Of a stretch of 64,000 nt of DNA, positions 22,369-35,300 are shown piece after piece. The number at the start of each line of letters is the position of its first letter. The first letter of the stretch is position 1. Source of the DNA: Gigantopelta aegis. Its lineage: Eukaryota > Mollusca > Gastropoda > Neomphalida > Peltospiridae. The stretch covers positions 73,632,327 to 73,696,326 of the forward strand of contig NC_054704.1 in NCBI RefSeq assembly GCF_016097555.1, in the 5' to 3' direction. The notes beneath the pieces are model-generated. The model ran no database searches and was not told the origin of the DNA. It saw only the letters and a list, made by a program, of their open reading frames with translations. The translations under genes and the position numbers were made by a program.

Positions 22369-23924
22369 GACACTGTGTCGGGGACGGGCAACTCTATTTA
22401 CGTGCCCCTATACACGAAGATTCAGGCACGCCCACTACGGATTTAGCCTCTGACTTCGCCAGTGACTAACTCCGGAGCAGGGGGGGGGGGGGTAAGTTTG
22501 AGGTGGGCGGAATTTGGAAAAAAGCCATTTAGTAAAGTCAACGCGAGCGCGGACCAAATAGCAGACACTTCGCAAACTTGAAGTAACACCGAGTGGGAGC
22601 CGTGTTCTGATTGGCTGAATTTCGATTCCTCGGTGAAGCCTGTTTTTTACCTAAGTCTACAAAGAGTAACTGCATCCAAAGACATGTCTGGACTCTAAAA
22701 TTTGACCCAAAATAGTTAAGACTGCTCAGCCAAAAAGTTTTTAAGGTGATTTTGAGCAATTGAACGGGCGCCGAAATAAAATGCGTTAGACTACTTATAC
22801 AAAAATAAACATAAGAATTTTGAACTGCTTCGAAAACGTTTAAAGTCTAACTAGCCCAAAAAAGAGGTTGGTACTCACGAAGGTAAAGGAGGTTGGTAGC
22901 GGGGATGTCGTCAAGGAGAAGCGATGAACAGGGATGCATCGAGATGGTGGAGGGCTTGCCGGTATGTGGACTCTGCTATGAGTTCGGTGATAGGACGGTA
23001 GTCTTCCCCGGCAACGGTCTTTATGACGCGGTGGATGGTCGGGTTGTCCATTTCATCGAGTAGCAGTCCTTGGTGAAAAGGTCCCCTCCGGCGGACGGTG
23101 AGGCAAATCCCACGCCCATCCTGCATCGTAATCCTGCGCACCGTGTATTCTCCATCGGTTATTGGCAGAGGTTCGTATGTTTCCTGTCTGGGTTCGCAGA
23201 GTAGTCGACGTACATCCCCAATGTTCGTCTTGACGAGCCTGGAGTAGCGAGTTGGTAACTTGCCGGCCTGGAGTGACCAAGGCTGTCCAGAGGGCGGATC
23301 TTCTGCTGGAGCTGTAGGCGGTGTCGGCGGGCTTGGCTTGACTGGTTGGTCGCCTGGGGACGCAATCGCTTTCCGCTTTCCAACGGCCACAAGACGGGCC
23401 TGGGACTCTACGGCGGCACCCTTCCTAGGTGTAGGTGGCAACGCTGGAGTCCCAGGAGCTGAAGTCTGTGGAGTTGTGGGGGGCGATTCCATCACGGCCT
23501 GGTTCAGGTCGGGGTTCGCCTCTGGCAAGTCGACAGGTAGGTCCGGCTGGGCTGGATCGGCTGGCCTCGCTGGTGTAGACCGGTGCTGGGGGTGAACTAC
23601 GGGAAAGGTCGCCGCCGGCAGTTGAGCTGCCGGTTTTGTCCTCCCCCGGTCCTCCCCTGGCGTCCGTCTTCCATTAACTTCCCGTAACTAGCAATGAGTC
23701 CCCCCAGGTGTGGGGGGGGGGGGGGGCAACTCAAGAGAGCAGGCACACACATATTGCTTCATCGCTTGCTAAAGTTCGGAAGCGCAAGAATCGACTCGAC
23801 ACTGTGTCGGGGACGGGAAACTCTATTAACGTGCCCCTATCCACGAAGGTTCAGGCACGCCCACTACGGATTTAGCCTCTGACTTCGCCAGTGACTAACT
23901 CCGGAGCAGGGGTGACACTGTGTC
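22369..23924. mobile_element. Insertion bounded by ~115-bp direct repeats
   Basis: Direct repeats at 22369-22484 and 23798-23912 share GACACTGTGTCGGGGACGGG, then ACTCTATT, ACGTGCCCCTAT, CAGGCACGCCCACTACGGAT and CTAACTCCGGAGCAGGGG, with only a few differences. GACACTGTGTC occurs again right after the second repeat (23914-23924). Between them is a GC-rich block with a long open frame on - (22911-23687). This could be a short element with terminal direct repeats, or two copies of a ~103-bp repeat either side of a coding block. It looks whole at its ends; the family is not assigned. Confidence 0.55.
22911..23492 (-). CDS. Unrecognised GC-rich Pro-rich ORF (193 residues)
   Basis: The frame is open from 23687 to 22911; the first ATG is at 23492. 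The N-terminal half is Pro/Ala-rich (MESPPTTPQTSAPGTPALPP). The C-terminal half is ordinary globular sequence (LPTRYSRLVKTNIGDVRRLL; GICLTVRRRGPFHQGLLLDE). Its base composition is far more GC-rich than the surroundings. No domain recognised. It sits inside the direct-repeat-bounded insertion, so it is probably element-borne, but a captured or single-exon host gene is possible. Confidence 0.45.
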   Translation of the reverse strand: MESPPTTPQTSAPGTPALPPTPRKGAAVESQARLVAVGKRKAIASPGDQPVKPSPPTPPTAPAEDPPSGQPWSLQAGKLPTRYSRLVKTNIGDVRRLLCEPRQETYEPLPITDGEYTVRRITMQDGRGICLTVRRRGPFHQGLLLDEMDNPTIHRVIKTVAGEDYRPITELIAESTYRQALHHLDASLFIASP

Positions 23925-24792
23925 TAGACACACTAAAAAGACGTGCCTCTTTTATTAAGATCACAGGGTATTGTGTGATACCTCAAATCGTAATGGACTT
24001 TACCAGCTTTATTACTGTAAGCAATTCTGTAAAACCCTTGATTAAGTAGACTTTCCCATCTAAAATCACAAAACTGACCAATTACGTAGTCTCAAAGAAA
24101 ATAAATTATCACTTGGGTATCGTGAGTGGTCGTTTTTGCACCAACGTACTCTTCCAATAAGCCTAATAATAAGCATTTTTTCTTTGGATTTTTTAAGAGA
24201 GAAAAATACCATAATTCCATTTCGTTCTATTGATCCAAACTGAAATAGATTTAGTTAAATAGTTTATTATACTATCAAGTCATTTATGTTGTTTTACAAG
24301 TAAGGCTGATGAAAGCGAAGGGCCTTGTAAATTAGTGTTTCTTTACACTGTGCATACAGGAGTTGGTCGGAGCTGACGTCACTTCGCCTCAAGCTATAGC
24401 ACCGGACGCCACAAAAACGAAACAAAATGGCAAGTTAGCAGGAATAATCATGTTTTTTATTAACTCTAAAATTACGCGTTTTTATTTGTTAAAGTGTAAT
24501 TATGTGTTGGTGGTCCGGGTATGCATCATTCCAAAACATAAAGCTCTTGTTCGAGTTGACTGTCCCTTTAATAAATTAATGTGCTCTAGTGGTGTTGTTA
24601 AACAAAACAAACTTTAACTTTTAGGAGATACGAAAATTTGTATTGTTTTGCAATACCTGAAAATATTCAGCTGAAATTTTGTGTATAGCTTTATCATGTT
24701 CTGTTACGGAACAAGTTTGACATTTATAGCAATTTATGCATTTTGCACTGAGTTTTTGTTCACGCAACCATTTCAACTATACACCCCACCCC

Positions 24793-24836
<44 letters not shown>

Positions 24837-25193
24837 AGACTCAGAATTGCATGTCAATGCGGTGCATGACTGGTGTAGAAAGATGTAATTTCAAGGGAAA
24901 AAATTGAAAGATAAGTTCTCAAGAAGGCCGACGACTCTGGATAAAAAAAAGTCTGATGAGATCATTGAGTTAACTGGACGGGGAACATACCGATTATCTA
25001 TTTAGAGTTAAACTTGAATCAAGTCTCTGACATCGCACATTCTGACATGCAATGTTGATTCTTACACTATTTAAAACGCATTCCACCAGCACACTTGAAC
25101 ATTTACCAAAAAAGGAAGAAACACTCATATTACATATCCTAATATAAATACTTTCGATGTTAAACAGTTTTGGGAGAGGCTACCCGATATATA
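23925..25193. other. Gene-free stretch with a long poly-C tract
   Basis: 24569-24612 is a SINE 3' tail fragment (GTGCTCTAGTGGTGTTGTTA). 24785-24832 is an almost pure C tract of about 45 bp. The rest shows no supported gene. Confidence 0.6.
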
Positions 25194-26774
25194 CTACTCA
25201 AAAGAATTTAAGGGTCAAAAATTTATAACCAAATAAGTTTCAGAGTGTATTAGATTGATGATGTAAACTACATCAAATTTTTTATTTATTGTTCCATATT
25301 TACAAAAACCCACAAATAAACGTCACTGTATACAAGAAAGTCACATGACATGCTGTCAAAGTTGAAGGTTGTCAAACATGAATTTTACACATTAGAACAT
25401 TCGTTTAATAGTGTGTGAATCCACCCCTGGCGCGAATACACTCGAGACATCGTTGCCTCATGCTGTTGATCAGACGTCTGAAGAACTCTTGGGGAATGGC
25501 CTGCCACTCTGCCATAAGAAGTTGACCCAAATCATGAAGGTTGGCCGGAGGGGCATGGTTAATCCGAACTCTCCTGCCTAATTCGTCCCAGGCGTTCTCT
25601 ATTGGGGCCAAGTCAGGCGAATATGCTGGCCAATCCATCCTGGCGATACCTTGTTGTCTGAGAAAGTCCGTTACCACCCTGGCGCGGTGGGGTCTGGCAT
25701 TGTCATCCTGCAGAACTGCCCCGCCGCCAATCTGCTGAAGGCCTGGGAGAACCAACGGCCGGATAATCTCATTCAGATAGAGGATTCCATTCAGATTGCC
25801 ATCCACCACATAGAGGGGGGTCCTGTGGTGGATAGAGATGCCGCTGCCACCACCGAACCGGTGACGTTGTCTAACGTTAACGTCAGCGAAGCGCTCCCCA
25901 GGACGTCTGTAGACACGAACCCGACCGTCGTTGAACTGGAGACTAAACCTGGACTCATCAGTGAACATCACTCGACCCCACTGAACACGTTGCCACCGCA
26001 GATGAAGCATGCGCCAGTGACGTCTGGCCGTTCTGTGACGTGGTAGGAATGGTGGTCGAACAGCCTGGCGACGGCAGCGTAGATTATTGGCTCTCAGACG
26101 ATTGCGTATGGTTTGATCAGACACTCGAGTTCCAGTCGCAGTCCGCAGATTGTCACGTAATCGGCGTGCAGTGGTTGTGCGTTGACGTAGAGCCATAGTG
26201 GTGATGTAGCGGTCCTCTCTATTTGTAGTGCTTCGGGGACTTCCCGAACGTGGACGATTTCGAACAGAATTCGTTGCTTGGTACCGTTGCCACAGTCGGC
26301 CAACGACACTTGACACCAAGTCTCAGAGCAACATTTCTTTGCGTATTGACATCCTGAAGCCAAGCAATAGCCCTTCCTCGATCTTCGATAGTCAGTTGAA
26401 GTCGTACCATTGTCGAATTTGGAGTGTGCACCGTACACGAACGCAAGCTCCAATTATACGGAAATTCAGCATTGGGAACATGGAATACACGTGCAAAGCG
26501 TGCAAATGAAGCGCTTTGTGAAAAAGCAAGTTATGGGCACTTAGCAGACCTTTCGCTTTCGCCCTAATTTACGTGCAAATGTAAGCATGTTTTCGCCATT
26601 AGAACTAGTCGACAGTGTCAATGACAGTGGATTTTAATTCATTTATGGGTTGCTTAGACCCACTTTCGTCAAAATGGAACAATACCATGCGTGACATTAT
26701 GGTCTAGCTAATATAATTGACATTCAGAAAATAATGTCGAAAATATCGTCTCACCCTTAAATTCTTTTGAGTAG
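25194..26774 (-). mobile_element. Tc1-type DNA transposon, TA-flanked
   Basis: Terminal inverted repeats CTACTCAAAAGAATTTAAGG start at 25194 and, inverted, end at 26774, with TA on both sides. The length of about 1.58 kb and one minus-strand transposase are standard for Tc1-like elements. The ends are nearly identical, suggesting a fairly recent insertion. Confidence 0.92.
25405..26413 (-). pseudogene. Tc1-like DD34E transposase, one frameshift
   Basis: The main frame (25405-26319) holds the DDE catalytic domain: VMFTDESRFSLQF (first D), VLQDDNARPHRARV (second D) and WPAYSPDLAPIENAWDELG (E), with 34 residues between the second D and E. The N-terminal helix-turn-helix (MVRLQLTIEDRGRAIAWLQD, start ~26413) is in another frame. 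The two frames meet near 26313, where one extra A (GTCAAGTGTC in place of the GTCAGTGTC expected from the family) breaks the ORF. Downstream of it the HTH continues as VVGRLWQRYQATNSV and the GRPR-like RNRPRSGSPRSTT. Otherwise intact. Confidence 0.92.
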
Positions 26775-26805
26775 TATATATATATGCATTTACAAAAAAA
26801 TCTCA

Positions 26806-26832
26806 GAACCACCCCCCCCCCCCCACCCCCAA
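26806..26832. repeat. C-rich tract
   Basis: A run of C bases just right of the Tc1 element. Confidence 0.8.
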
Positions 26833-26889
26833 CAAAAAACTTGATCAGCGTATTAAGGACGATATACACACTATAATTCAGTTAGCAGT

Positions 26890-27034
26890 ACCAGTGCTTA
26901 TAAAACCTTTTGAGTCCAGACTCATCTCTAATGACGTCACACGCATATAATTTGTATGGCGTTGCTATGACGTTCACGTCTCAGACTCTATTAGAGTCTC
27001 GAGTCTAGACTCTAAAAGTTTTATAAGCACCAGG
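26890..27034. mobile_element. GGCCCGTGCTTATAAA MITE, copy 3
   Basis: Left end AGTGCTTATAAAACCTTTTG and right end TTTTATAAGCACCAGG pair, with GAGTCCAGACTC / GAGTCTAGACTC blocks and GACGTCAC / GACGTTCACGTC inside, as in the other copies. Confidence 0.85.
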
Positions 27035-27281
27035 CCATATATGAAGTTGTATTAATGGAGATGGCATATGTCAACAGCTATAATTTAACCGACTGACTGT
27101 TAGTCCACTACTTTTGTTGACAAATCGACTAACGATTTTGATAGTCAGCGTCAGCCCCACCAAGGGTGGAAATACTAGTCCTGTTAGTCAATATCACATT
27201 GCCGGGAGATATTTTTGCGTGTCATTCTGTCAGACCAGCAATTATTTTGCTTTTATACTCGCACTTTAGTTTCAGTAAAAT

Positions 27282-27512
27282 ATACTGACGTCCAAGAGAA
27301 ACTTTACATACATAAAACTGAAATAATTTGATAAACATTGTTGCTAATCGAAAAGAACCAATTTAGAAACCACCTTACAAACACTTTGAATATATCACAA
27401 AGTACAGTTCGACGTTTAGATGTTGAACTTCATATCCCATCATGCCATTTGCTGGTTTTCTATAATACAATTTCAAGGCTTGTAAAGTTCTTTTGGACGT
27501 CAGTATATGTAT
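27282..27512. mobile_element. MITE with ATACTGACGTCCAA ends
   Basis: The left end ATATACTGACGTCCAAGAGA and the complement of the right end ATATACTGACGTCCAAAAGA match over about 26 bp; length about 230 bp; no coding capacity. Confidence 0.8.
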
Positions 27513-27599
27513 CTGCATCAAACTATTTGTGAAATCGATTCCACAATAAAAGTGACATTTATTGGAATAATGATTATCTTGGTTATTTGTAACAAAACA

Positions 27600-27989
27600 C
27601 ATTATTTACATAAAGGCAATCACACTAGTCCAGCAGGTTTTGATTAGGGTCAGCAAAATGCATAACTTATCGTACCGATAGTCTGGCAGGAATTTCAATT
27701 TCGACCCCTGCCTACTACGGATGCTCACCCACCCAAAATAAAGTTATGTAGAAAGAAAAACAAAGTCAAAACAAGTACATGTATATCATTTCGTACAAAA
27801 ATGAATGTTTAATCAGTCTCCATCAACCACACTGTTAAATAGCATTTAATGCATGTTATATTTCACGCAATAACTAATAACGCAAACACATTCTAGAATA
27901 ATAACACACACATTCTTAGTATCCAATTCCCCTTACTAAAAGAAGAAAAAGTTTAAAAACCCAAACCCAACAAACTATTCCCCAACCCC

Positions 27990-28034
<45 letters not shown>

Positions 28035-28180
28035 TGAACAATATTAACTTTAGAAAACACAGCCAGTCTGAATGACATGAGACCGTAATACTAATATATA
28101 TGAGATAGGTGTCAGAAGATGTCAGCTATATATACTTGCCTTTCAATTAATTAGGTGGGGGGATGCATCATTTTCAGTTC
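27600..28180. other. Gene-free stretch with long poly-C tract
   Basis: 27988-28033 is an almost uninterrupted C run of about 45 bp. No gene seen. This is the region 3' of MRPL30. Confidence 0.7.
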
Positions 28181-28640
28181 GGGTGCTGTACATAGCCCAG
28201 TGGTTAAGTGCTCACCTGATGCACGGTCAGTCTGGGATCGATCCCTATCAGTGCATGTAAAAGATCCCTTGCTAATAATGGAAAAATGTAGCAGGCTTCT
28301 TCTCTAAAACTATATGTGGTATTACCAAATGTTAGCCAATAAATCAATATCCAATAAATCAATGTGCTCTAGTGGTGTTGTTAAACAAAACAAACTTTTA
28401 ATTTTCAGTTACGGGCCATAGCCCAGAGCTCACACTGAAAATAAATTTTATTTTAGTCAATTTTACGATACATGTATGTCAAGTAATTACAAAGAAAATC
28501 TTAAATGATTACAAATGCCAAGAAATGGTTAGTTTAAAGTAAAATTTATTAGCCAAAGACTAAATGTTGTAGCCATTTTGCATAGAAATTGGCAACTGGC
28601 TAATTTGGCAATGAACAGAGTAAGCCCTGCATAGCCCTTT
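28180..28640 (+). mobile_element. SINE (tail A, internal loss), then a TGGCAAC repeat
   Basis: 28180-28395: head ATAGCCCAGTGGTTAAGTGC, GGTCAGTCTGGGATCGATCC, then directly AAAAGATCCCTTGCTAATAA, ending GTTGTTAAACAAAACAAAC, so the middle of the body is deleted. 28415-28632 contains GCCCAGAGCT and TTGGCAACTGGCTAATTTGG, related to the hAT-like elements at 36252 and 45672. Confidence 0.7.
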
Positions 28641-28763
28641 GCCCCTACCCCACCCCCTCATTTCTGACGCCTATGTTCAAAATGGTCAAACTTAAACGAC
28701 AGCAAGATTTGAAGACCCGATTTCAATTAAGACTGAAAACACAGAACCTGCTTCCAAAATGAA

Positions 28764-31700
28764 TCAAAAAGGAACTTTGTTCTTTCCGACGTTTTGATTG
28801 CCAAAGTACCTATACTCTTTCCCATCTTGGTTATATTTGTACGTAGGTTTTGCGGGAAAATATTCCGCATTTAACGCAAAATTGTCCAGTTTATTTTGGT
28901 TATGCTTTTTCAAGGTCCCTGAATTCATTTCCCACGTGGGTGGAGTTGTGTCCTCCTCCACTACGGACACCGGGTGGACAGTCTTGGTCACCACTAGCTG
29001 ACCGTCGTCCTGGAGGACGCAGTTTCTCAGGTCGTCCTCGGTCTCGGGCAGGCCATACGGAAACTTGACCCGCGTGATCTGTATGAGATGTTTCACAGAC
29101 TTCAGCAACGTGTTCACCTCTGGGGTGTTCTTGTGCACAACTACTTCATTTATCTGAAAATAACAAGTGAGTGCATGTTCAATGAAAGGAACACAATTTT
29201 TTTTTTTTTAAAGAAACAAAAAAGAAAGAAATGAAAATATATTTGTCTGACAACACCTCAGCACATTTTAAATCACGGCTATTTGGTGACTTATAACATG
29301 ATTATTTTAAAACAGAGATGAGATACTCAGATAGACTGAGAGAAAGAAAATCTGCTACTATTGGCTGCATTCATATGCATTTGTCTAGTCAGGATAGCAC
29401 ATACCATTGCCTTTGATGCACCAGTTGTGGGATACTGTTTGGGATGTGAAAAGAATTGCATTCTTCCTTTGCATATGTTAGATGAGGAAAATCAACAGAC
29501 AAGTTTGTTTACATTTTTCCACATTAATCCTTTGAAAATCATAAAAAATGCCTACATTTGTTTTTAATTTGCAATACTTAGCAATTACATTATTGTGTAC
29601 GACTACAATTACTGCTAGCAACTTCTAAATGATACATGACATACTATTTACTGGTGACAACATTAAATGAAAAATGTCACTGTCTGCTTGTGTACAGAAT
29701 TAAGGCGTATGCTACTTGAATTCGTTTGAAAGACATGATATCAATTTAAAAAATACAAACTGAACCAATCTTTTAAAAAGCTGATAAATGAACTCTATAC
29801 CATTCTTAAATAAAGGTCAGTTTTAACATTTCAGATCAAATCCTAACTATTATATGTATGTGCCAAAATGGCTGCAATTAGTTATAAAATGATGAAAAAT
29901 CAAATCTCTTATCTGAATAAGAATTTTCACTTTCTATCTATCTGATTTAGGGGAGCATATTCAAGAATTGTAACAGAGACTGAAGAATTCATAAACGTTT
30001 TAATAAAAGTGGAGTTATTTCCCATATGATGTTATGATGATATTTTGATTGTTTTTCTACAAATCACTTCTCACTGGTGAGAACATCGTTCTGAAGTTTA
30101 AGGCCATTATGGGTCACAGGTGTGTAGAAATGGAAAATATTTCACTATCCCACCAGAACAGAAACAACTAAAATTTAGTAGCCAGACAGAATTTCTACTA
30201 GTCTGCCAGTCTATAGGACAATATATTACATTTGTATTAACAATATTATAATATATTATATACAGTGTCTTCACTTCAAATGATATACTAGTATCTTGAC
30301 AAAACATTATTAACAACACTTGATAAGAGAGATCAACATCAAGTGTCAAACAAAATAAAAAAGACGGATAGATTGTCGGGTTAGTAGTTGCATTTTTAAC
30401 TCGTCTGTCAGAATTTTTACTCGCATTTGGCGAGTGGGCGAGTACTTTCTGCAGTCCTGGGATCACGCAACTAAAACCAGAGTTGAAAAGTATCACAGTA
30501 ACATAAAATAATAATAACAAAACTGAATTTAAAATAATAAAATCAGATCATCCATTATACTAATTTATAGCGTAAAAAAGAAGAAGAAAGAAATGTTTTA
30601 TTTAACGACACACTCAACACATTTTATTTACGGTTATATGGCGTCAGACATATGGTTAAGGACCACACAGATTTTGAGAGGAAACCCGCTGTCACCTCTT
30701 CATGGGCTACTCTTTCTGATTAGTAGCAAAGGATCTTTTATTTGCACTTCCCATAGGCAGGATAGCACAAACCATGGCCTTTGTTGAACCAGTTATGGAT
30801 CACTGGTCGGTGCAAGTGGTTTACACCTACCCACTGAGCCTTGCGGAGCACTCACTCGGGGTTTGGAGTCAGTATCTGGATTAAAAAACCCATGCCTCGA
30901 CTGGGATCCGAACCCAGTACCTACCAGCCTGTAGACCGATGGCCTAACCACGAATTTATAGCATAATTCACTAACTGCCAAATGCTAGGTGTACCGGTAA
31001 GTAGAGAGGCAACACAGTTCTATATCTATGAAGACTACCGTATATCTTCGCCTATAAGTCGAATTTTTTTCACCCAAAAATTATTTTATAACTTGGGGGG
31101 TCGACTTATAAGAGGGTTAAAAAATTTCACCAAAAAATATTACTGTTTTGGGGATTATTTACAAGTTTTATTGTTGAAGTATGCCATGTATTTATACTCA
31201 AATATGTTAATTTGACACATTTATTTTTTATAACCTATTTTTTGGGGCATTATAACGGTTTTGGTTATGCGAAAAGGCGTACGATCTCACTCGCATGCCA
31301 AGCCAACAGTCCACTTAGTTAAATTAACAGTCATCACTAATAGCAAAAATGTAAACAATACTAACTACCTGTTGTCTGAGTTTATTTTGAAATCTGGTCA
31401 CTGGCATTAATGGTTGTTCAAACAATGTTTTGTCGGTGATTAACTTCATGAATATTACTGAGCTTTCCCTTAAAATAGACTGATCTCTGCAGTTCACTAG
31501 AGCAATAGGGACACAGGGACACACATCATTTGGTACAAAAACCAGTGTACTTTTCAGAGTTATCCTCCTTACATGTATTAATATGGCGGCAAAACGTGAT
31601 ACTTTCAGTTTTATCGTAGTGATCTGTTGTCAGTGTTTATAAATAAAGTTGTTGTCTGTGCACAAAACCATCTGTACAGTGCCATACAGTAACAGTCAAA

Positions 31701-32324
31701 CAGCTTTCACTCTCTACTAAGGGAATATTTCGTTTTGATGCTATGTAATAATGATAGTTTGATTGGAATAGTCTGATTATATCATAAGGAGCCAAAATCT
31801 TACCGGCTCTGCACAGGGCGGTCTTCCACAGGACGGTTCTGCACCGGACGGTCTATAGTATAGTGTACTAAGATATGGGGGTGAGTGGGTGGAGAGTCAG
31901 TAATAATAAAGATAATAATCAATAAATAACGTGTATATATATATATATGTATAACCAAAAAATAATTTATATAGTGACGACGGCTCTGTACAGGACGTTC
32001 CTACACAGCACGGTCTATAGTATACGCTGCAGTGAATGGTTACGAGTTGTTGTTCGTCTACACGTGTACTGAGTTATGGGGGGGGGGGGGGGGGGGTGAG
32101 AGTCAGTAATAATAAAGAAAACATATGTATATTGTGGATAATACTCAATAAAATATATATGTTTATGTGTATAACGTGTGCGTGTGTGAGTATTAAACGG
32201 CTCTATACAGGTCGTTCCTACACATGGCGGTTCTGCACTGGACGGTCTATAGTATAGTGTACTAAGATATGGGGGTGAGTGGGTGGAGAGTCAGTAATAA
32301 TAAAGATAATAATCAATAAATAAC

Positions 32325-32382
<58 letters not shown>

Positions 32383-35300
32383 CAAAAAAATAATTAATAT
32401 AGTGACGACGGCTCTGTACAGGATGTTCCTACACAGCACGGTTCTGCACAGGACGGTCTATAGTATACGCTGCAGTGAATGGTTACGAGTTGTTGTCTAC
32501 ACGTGTACTGAGTTATGGGGGGGGTGGGGGGTGAGAGTCAGTAATATTAAAGAAAACATATGTATATTGTGGATAATACTCAATAAAATATATATATGTT
32601 TATATGTATGACGTGTGCGTGTGTGAGTATTAAACGGCTCTATACAGGTCGTTCCTACACAGGGCGGTCTTGTATTTTATATACTTAGATATGGTGGGAA
32701 AATCATTAACATTAAAGGTAATAAATATATATTTTGTATAATACTCAATGCGTTCGTGATGACACCGTATACAAACGTGTATTTACTTTTCCCAATTAGA
32801 AAAAATGCAACAAAACACATTCTGATATTTAAAATATTACTTTACTGTTAAAACAAAATTATACGTAATTTCAAGTCACTCAGAAACCCGCAAACACTCT
32901 CCGTAATTTAAAAAAGTACTTTCTGGTTCCTTTCTTATTGAAATGAACGCCATCTTTGTGGAACTCGGCCGGGTATTGCATGTTCACACCAATCACACGT
33001 TTTCCAAACTTTTTCATGAGGTGTCTGTTGATGGAATTTCTCTGCTTACAATACGCTCTTGAGGTAAACCCGGGAGATTTCTTAAAGTTTCCTCGTCTGC
33101 TAATCTCTACGAAATATACTTCTTCAACTCCGAGTCGTTTGAACGATTGTTCTACTGCGCACAATTTATCAAATATATCTTTTGGTGAACTGCTCCCAGA
33201 AATGTCATTCCAAACAAAGTGATTTTGGCCATTTCTAAGTGTTTGATGAAATGAATACTGAGGTGTAGCAACCGGGAATAGATATTGTTTAAACCATATC
33301 TTTAATTACAATTGTGAGCTTTAATCTCTCAAGCTATACTTGTCCAGCATTCGATGAGAGAACACGTTTCCCAGTACTTTTTTTTACCTTTTAAAAAGGT
33401 TTTTCTACTGGGTTTTTCGTGTCGGGCTGCAAGTTATTAACCTTGTAAATAATTTAAATAACTTTAATTAAATACTGTTATGCTTCGTGTGTGTATATAT
33501 GTATATAGATATAGATATAGATATATAGATATAAATATAGGTATAGGTATAGATCTACAGGTATGTATTGTGTTTGATGAAATGAATACCATATCTTTAA
33601 TTACAATTGTGAGCTTTAATCTCTCAAGCAATACTTGTCCAGCATTCGATGTGTATATATGTATATAGATATATTGTATATATTAATTGTATATTGTTTC
33701 TGTATAGAATTATGTACGTGTATAGAATTATGTACGTAAATAAATTGATATTGATTTCCATGGTTGTTCACTGTTTTCTTCATTTAATTAACAGTTATCA
33801 TCAATAAAGTAGCCCAAGTGCTCCCAGAGGGGTGGGTGGGTGGGTGTAGGTCATTAACTGAATTGATTACACAAAAGCAGAGTTTTAACTAGAAGGTGGG
33901 GGCTGCAGAACTCGCGCACGCGCTCTCTCTTTCTCTCTCTATACACCCGACATTGATGGTACACAGTATTTTACGCAGATATCACTTCTCTATTAGTAAT
34001 AGTTAGTGAATTAAATTTGATCTACAAAAACGACGTGTCTATATACGGTAGACAAACGTTTATATTGTGTCACGGGGATCCTATAATACCCGTAACTGAA
34101 TGAAACACGATTATCAAATTCTCTCTCCTAACTGTATATCTATTAGATCTCTCTGTAACGGGCGGTTATACCCGCGTGTGGCTCGTCTAGGTATGATCAG
34201 AGATAAGATCTTATATAAAGTATATATAATATAGCACGTTTAGTTCACTAGAAAACACAACAAAAACACAATACACTTTGGAATCTGTATTAACCTACGC
34301 TGACAAATGTACTGCCGCAGTAGTTAATTAACAACAACAAATAATAACAACCCAGAACTGATCACGTAATTAGTTAATCTCCAGGTGTCTAGTTTACACA
34401 ATATGCTAATCACTTCACCGTGACACAACACCCACACGTGTGATAATTGAGAAACGCTTCCAGGGGAACTTAATTAATAAAGGAATTACAACTCTATTCC
34501 TAACTGGTTAATTTTTAATTAACCCTTACTACTCATTCAGTAACGTGTGATAATTGAGAAACGCTTCCAGGGGAACTTAATTAATAAAGGAATTACAACT
34601 ATATTCCTAACTGGTTAATTTTTAATTAACCCTAACTACTCATTCAATAACCTTGTAATACAGACTTAATACTGGTATTACAATAAAGACAATAACCTAC
34701 AGTTTACCTAGGTCCTCTAGGATGACTGGCTAAGCTTTAATAATTATTTAGAACAGTGAGCCTACAGTATACTGCGTCAGATGACCGGCAGCACCGTCTA
34801 AATAATATTGGTATAATACAGTATTAAAATATTTCGCATCAATCACATCAAGGTTATACAACAGAGCAGAAATAATATTTACCAATTTCCCTGGAAGCCT
34901 TCCAATATGTTTCTGCCCGATATCTCTAAACCCTAGCTTTTTATCATAAAAGCCGAATATCGCCTGGGGGTACATCGCGGCCCTCCCCCTATCAAGTGAT
35001 ATTTCCACAGCGACCACGCCGGCATATTTTTCTTAGATGGTCAGACTTACTGTCGCCAGTTCGCTAGAGATTCCATGGTCACGCGGAGGTATTACGTAAC
35101 TACTGGCCACATGGCCTCTGCACCTAGGGTAAGTGCATATTGGGATGCACGGTCGCGTGAAGGTATTACGTAACAAGGTGCCCACCTGGGCTAAGTGCAT
35201 ATTGGAACTGCACACGGCCCTCTAAAACAATTAATATCGCCACAGGTGAAAAGAAATTAAGAGCATGTACCGTCACATATTGTCTAAAGTTAGCAATGTC

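Noticed and set aside
22104-22469. 121-codon frame
   Set aside because: It runs from intergenic DNA into the direct repeat at 22369; no domain, no splice logic.
25541-26509. Plus-strand frames over the Tc1 element
   Set aside because: They are antisense shadows of the transposase.
34060-35240. Possible terminal repeat of an LTR element
   Set aside because: No paired copy, target duplication or coding domain of that class could be seen, so it was left as an unassigned repeat.
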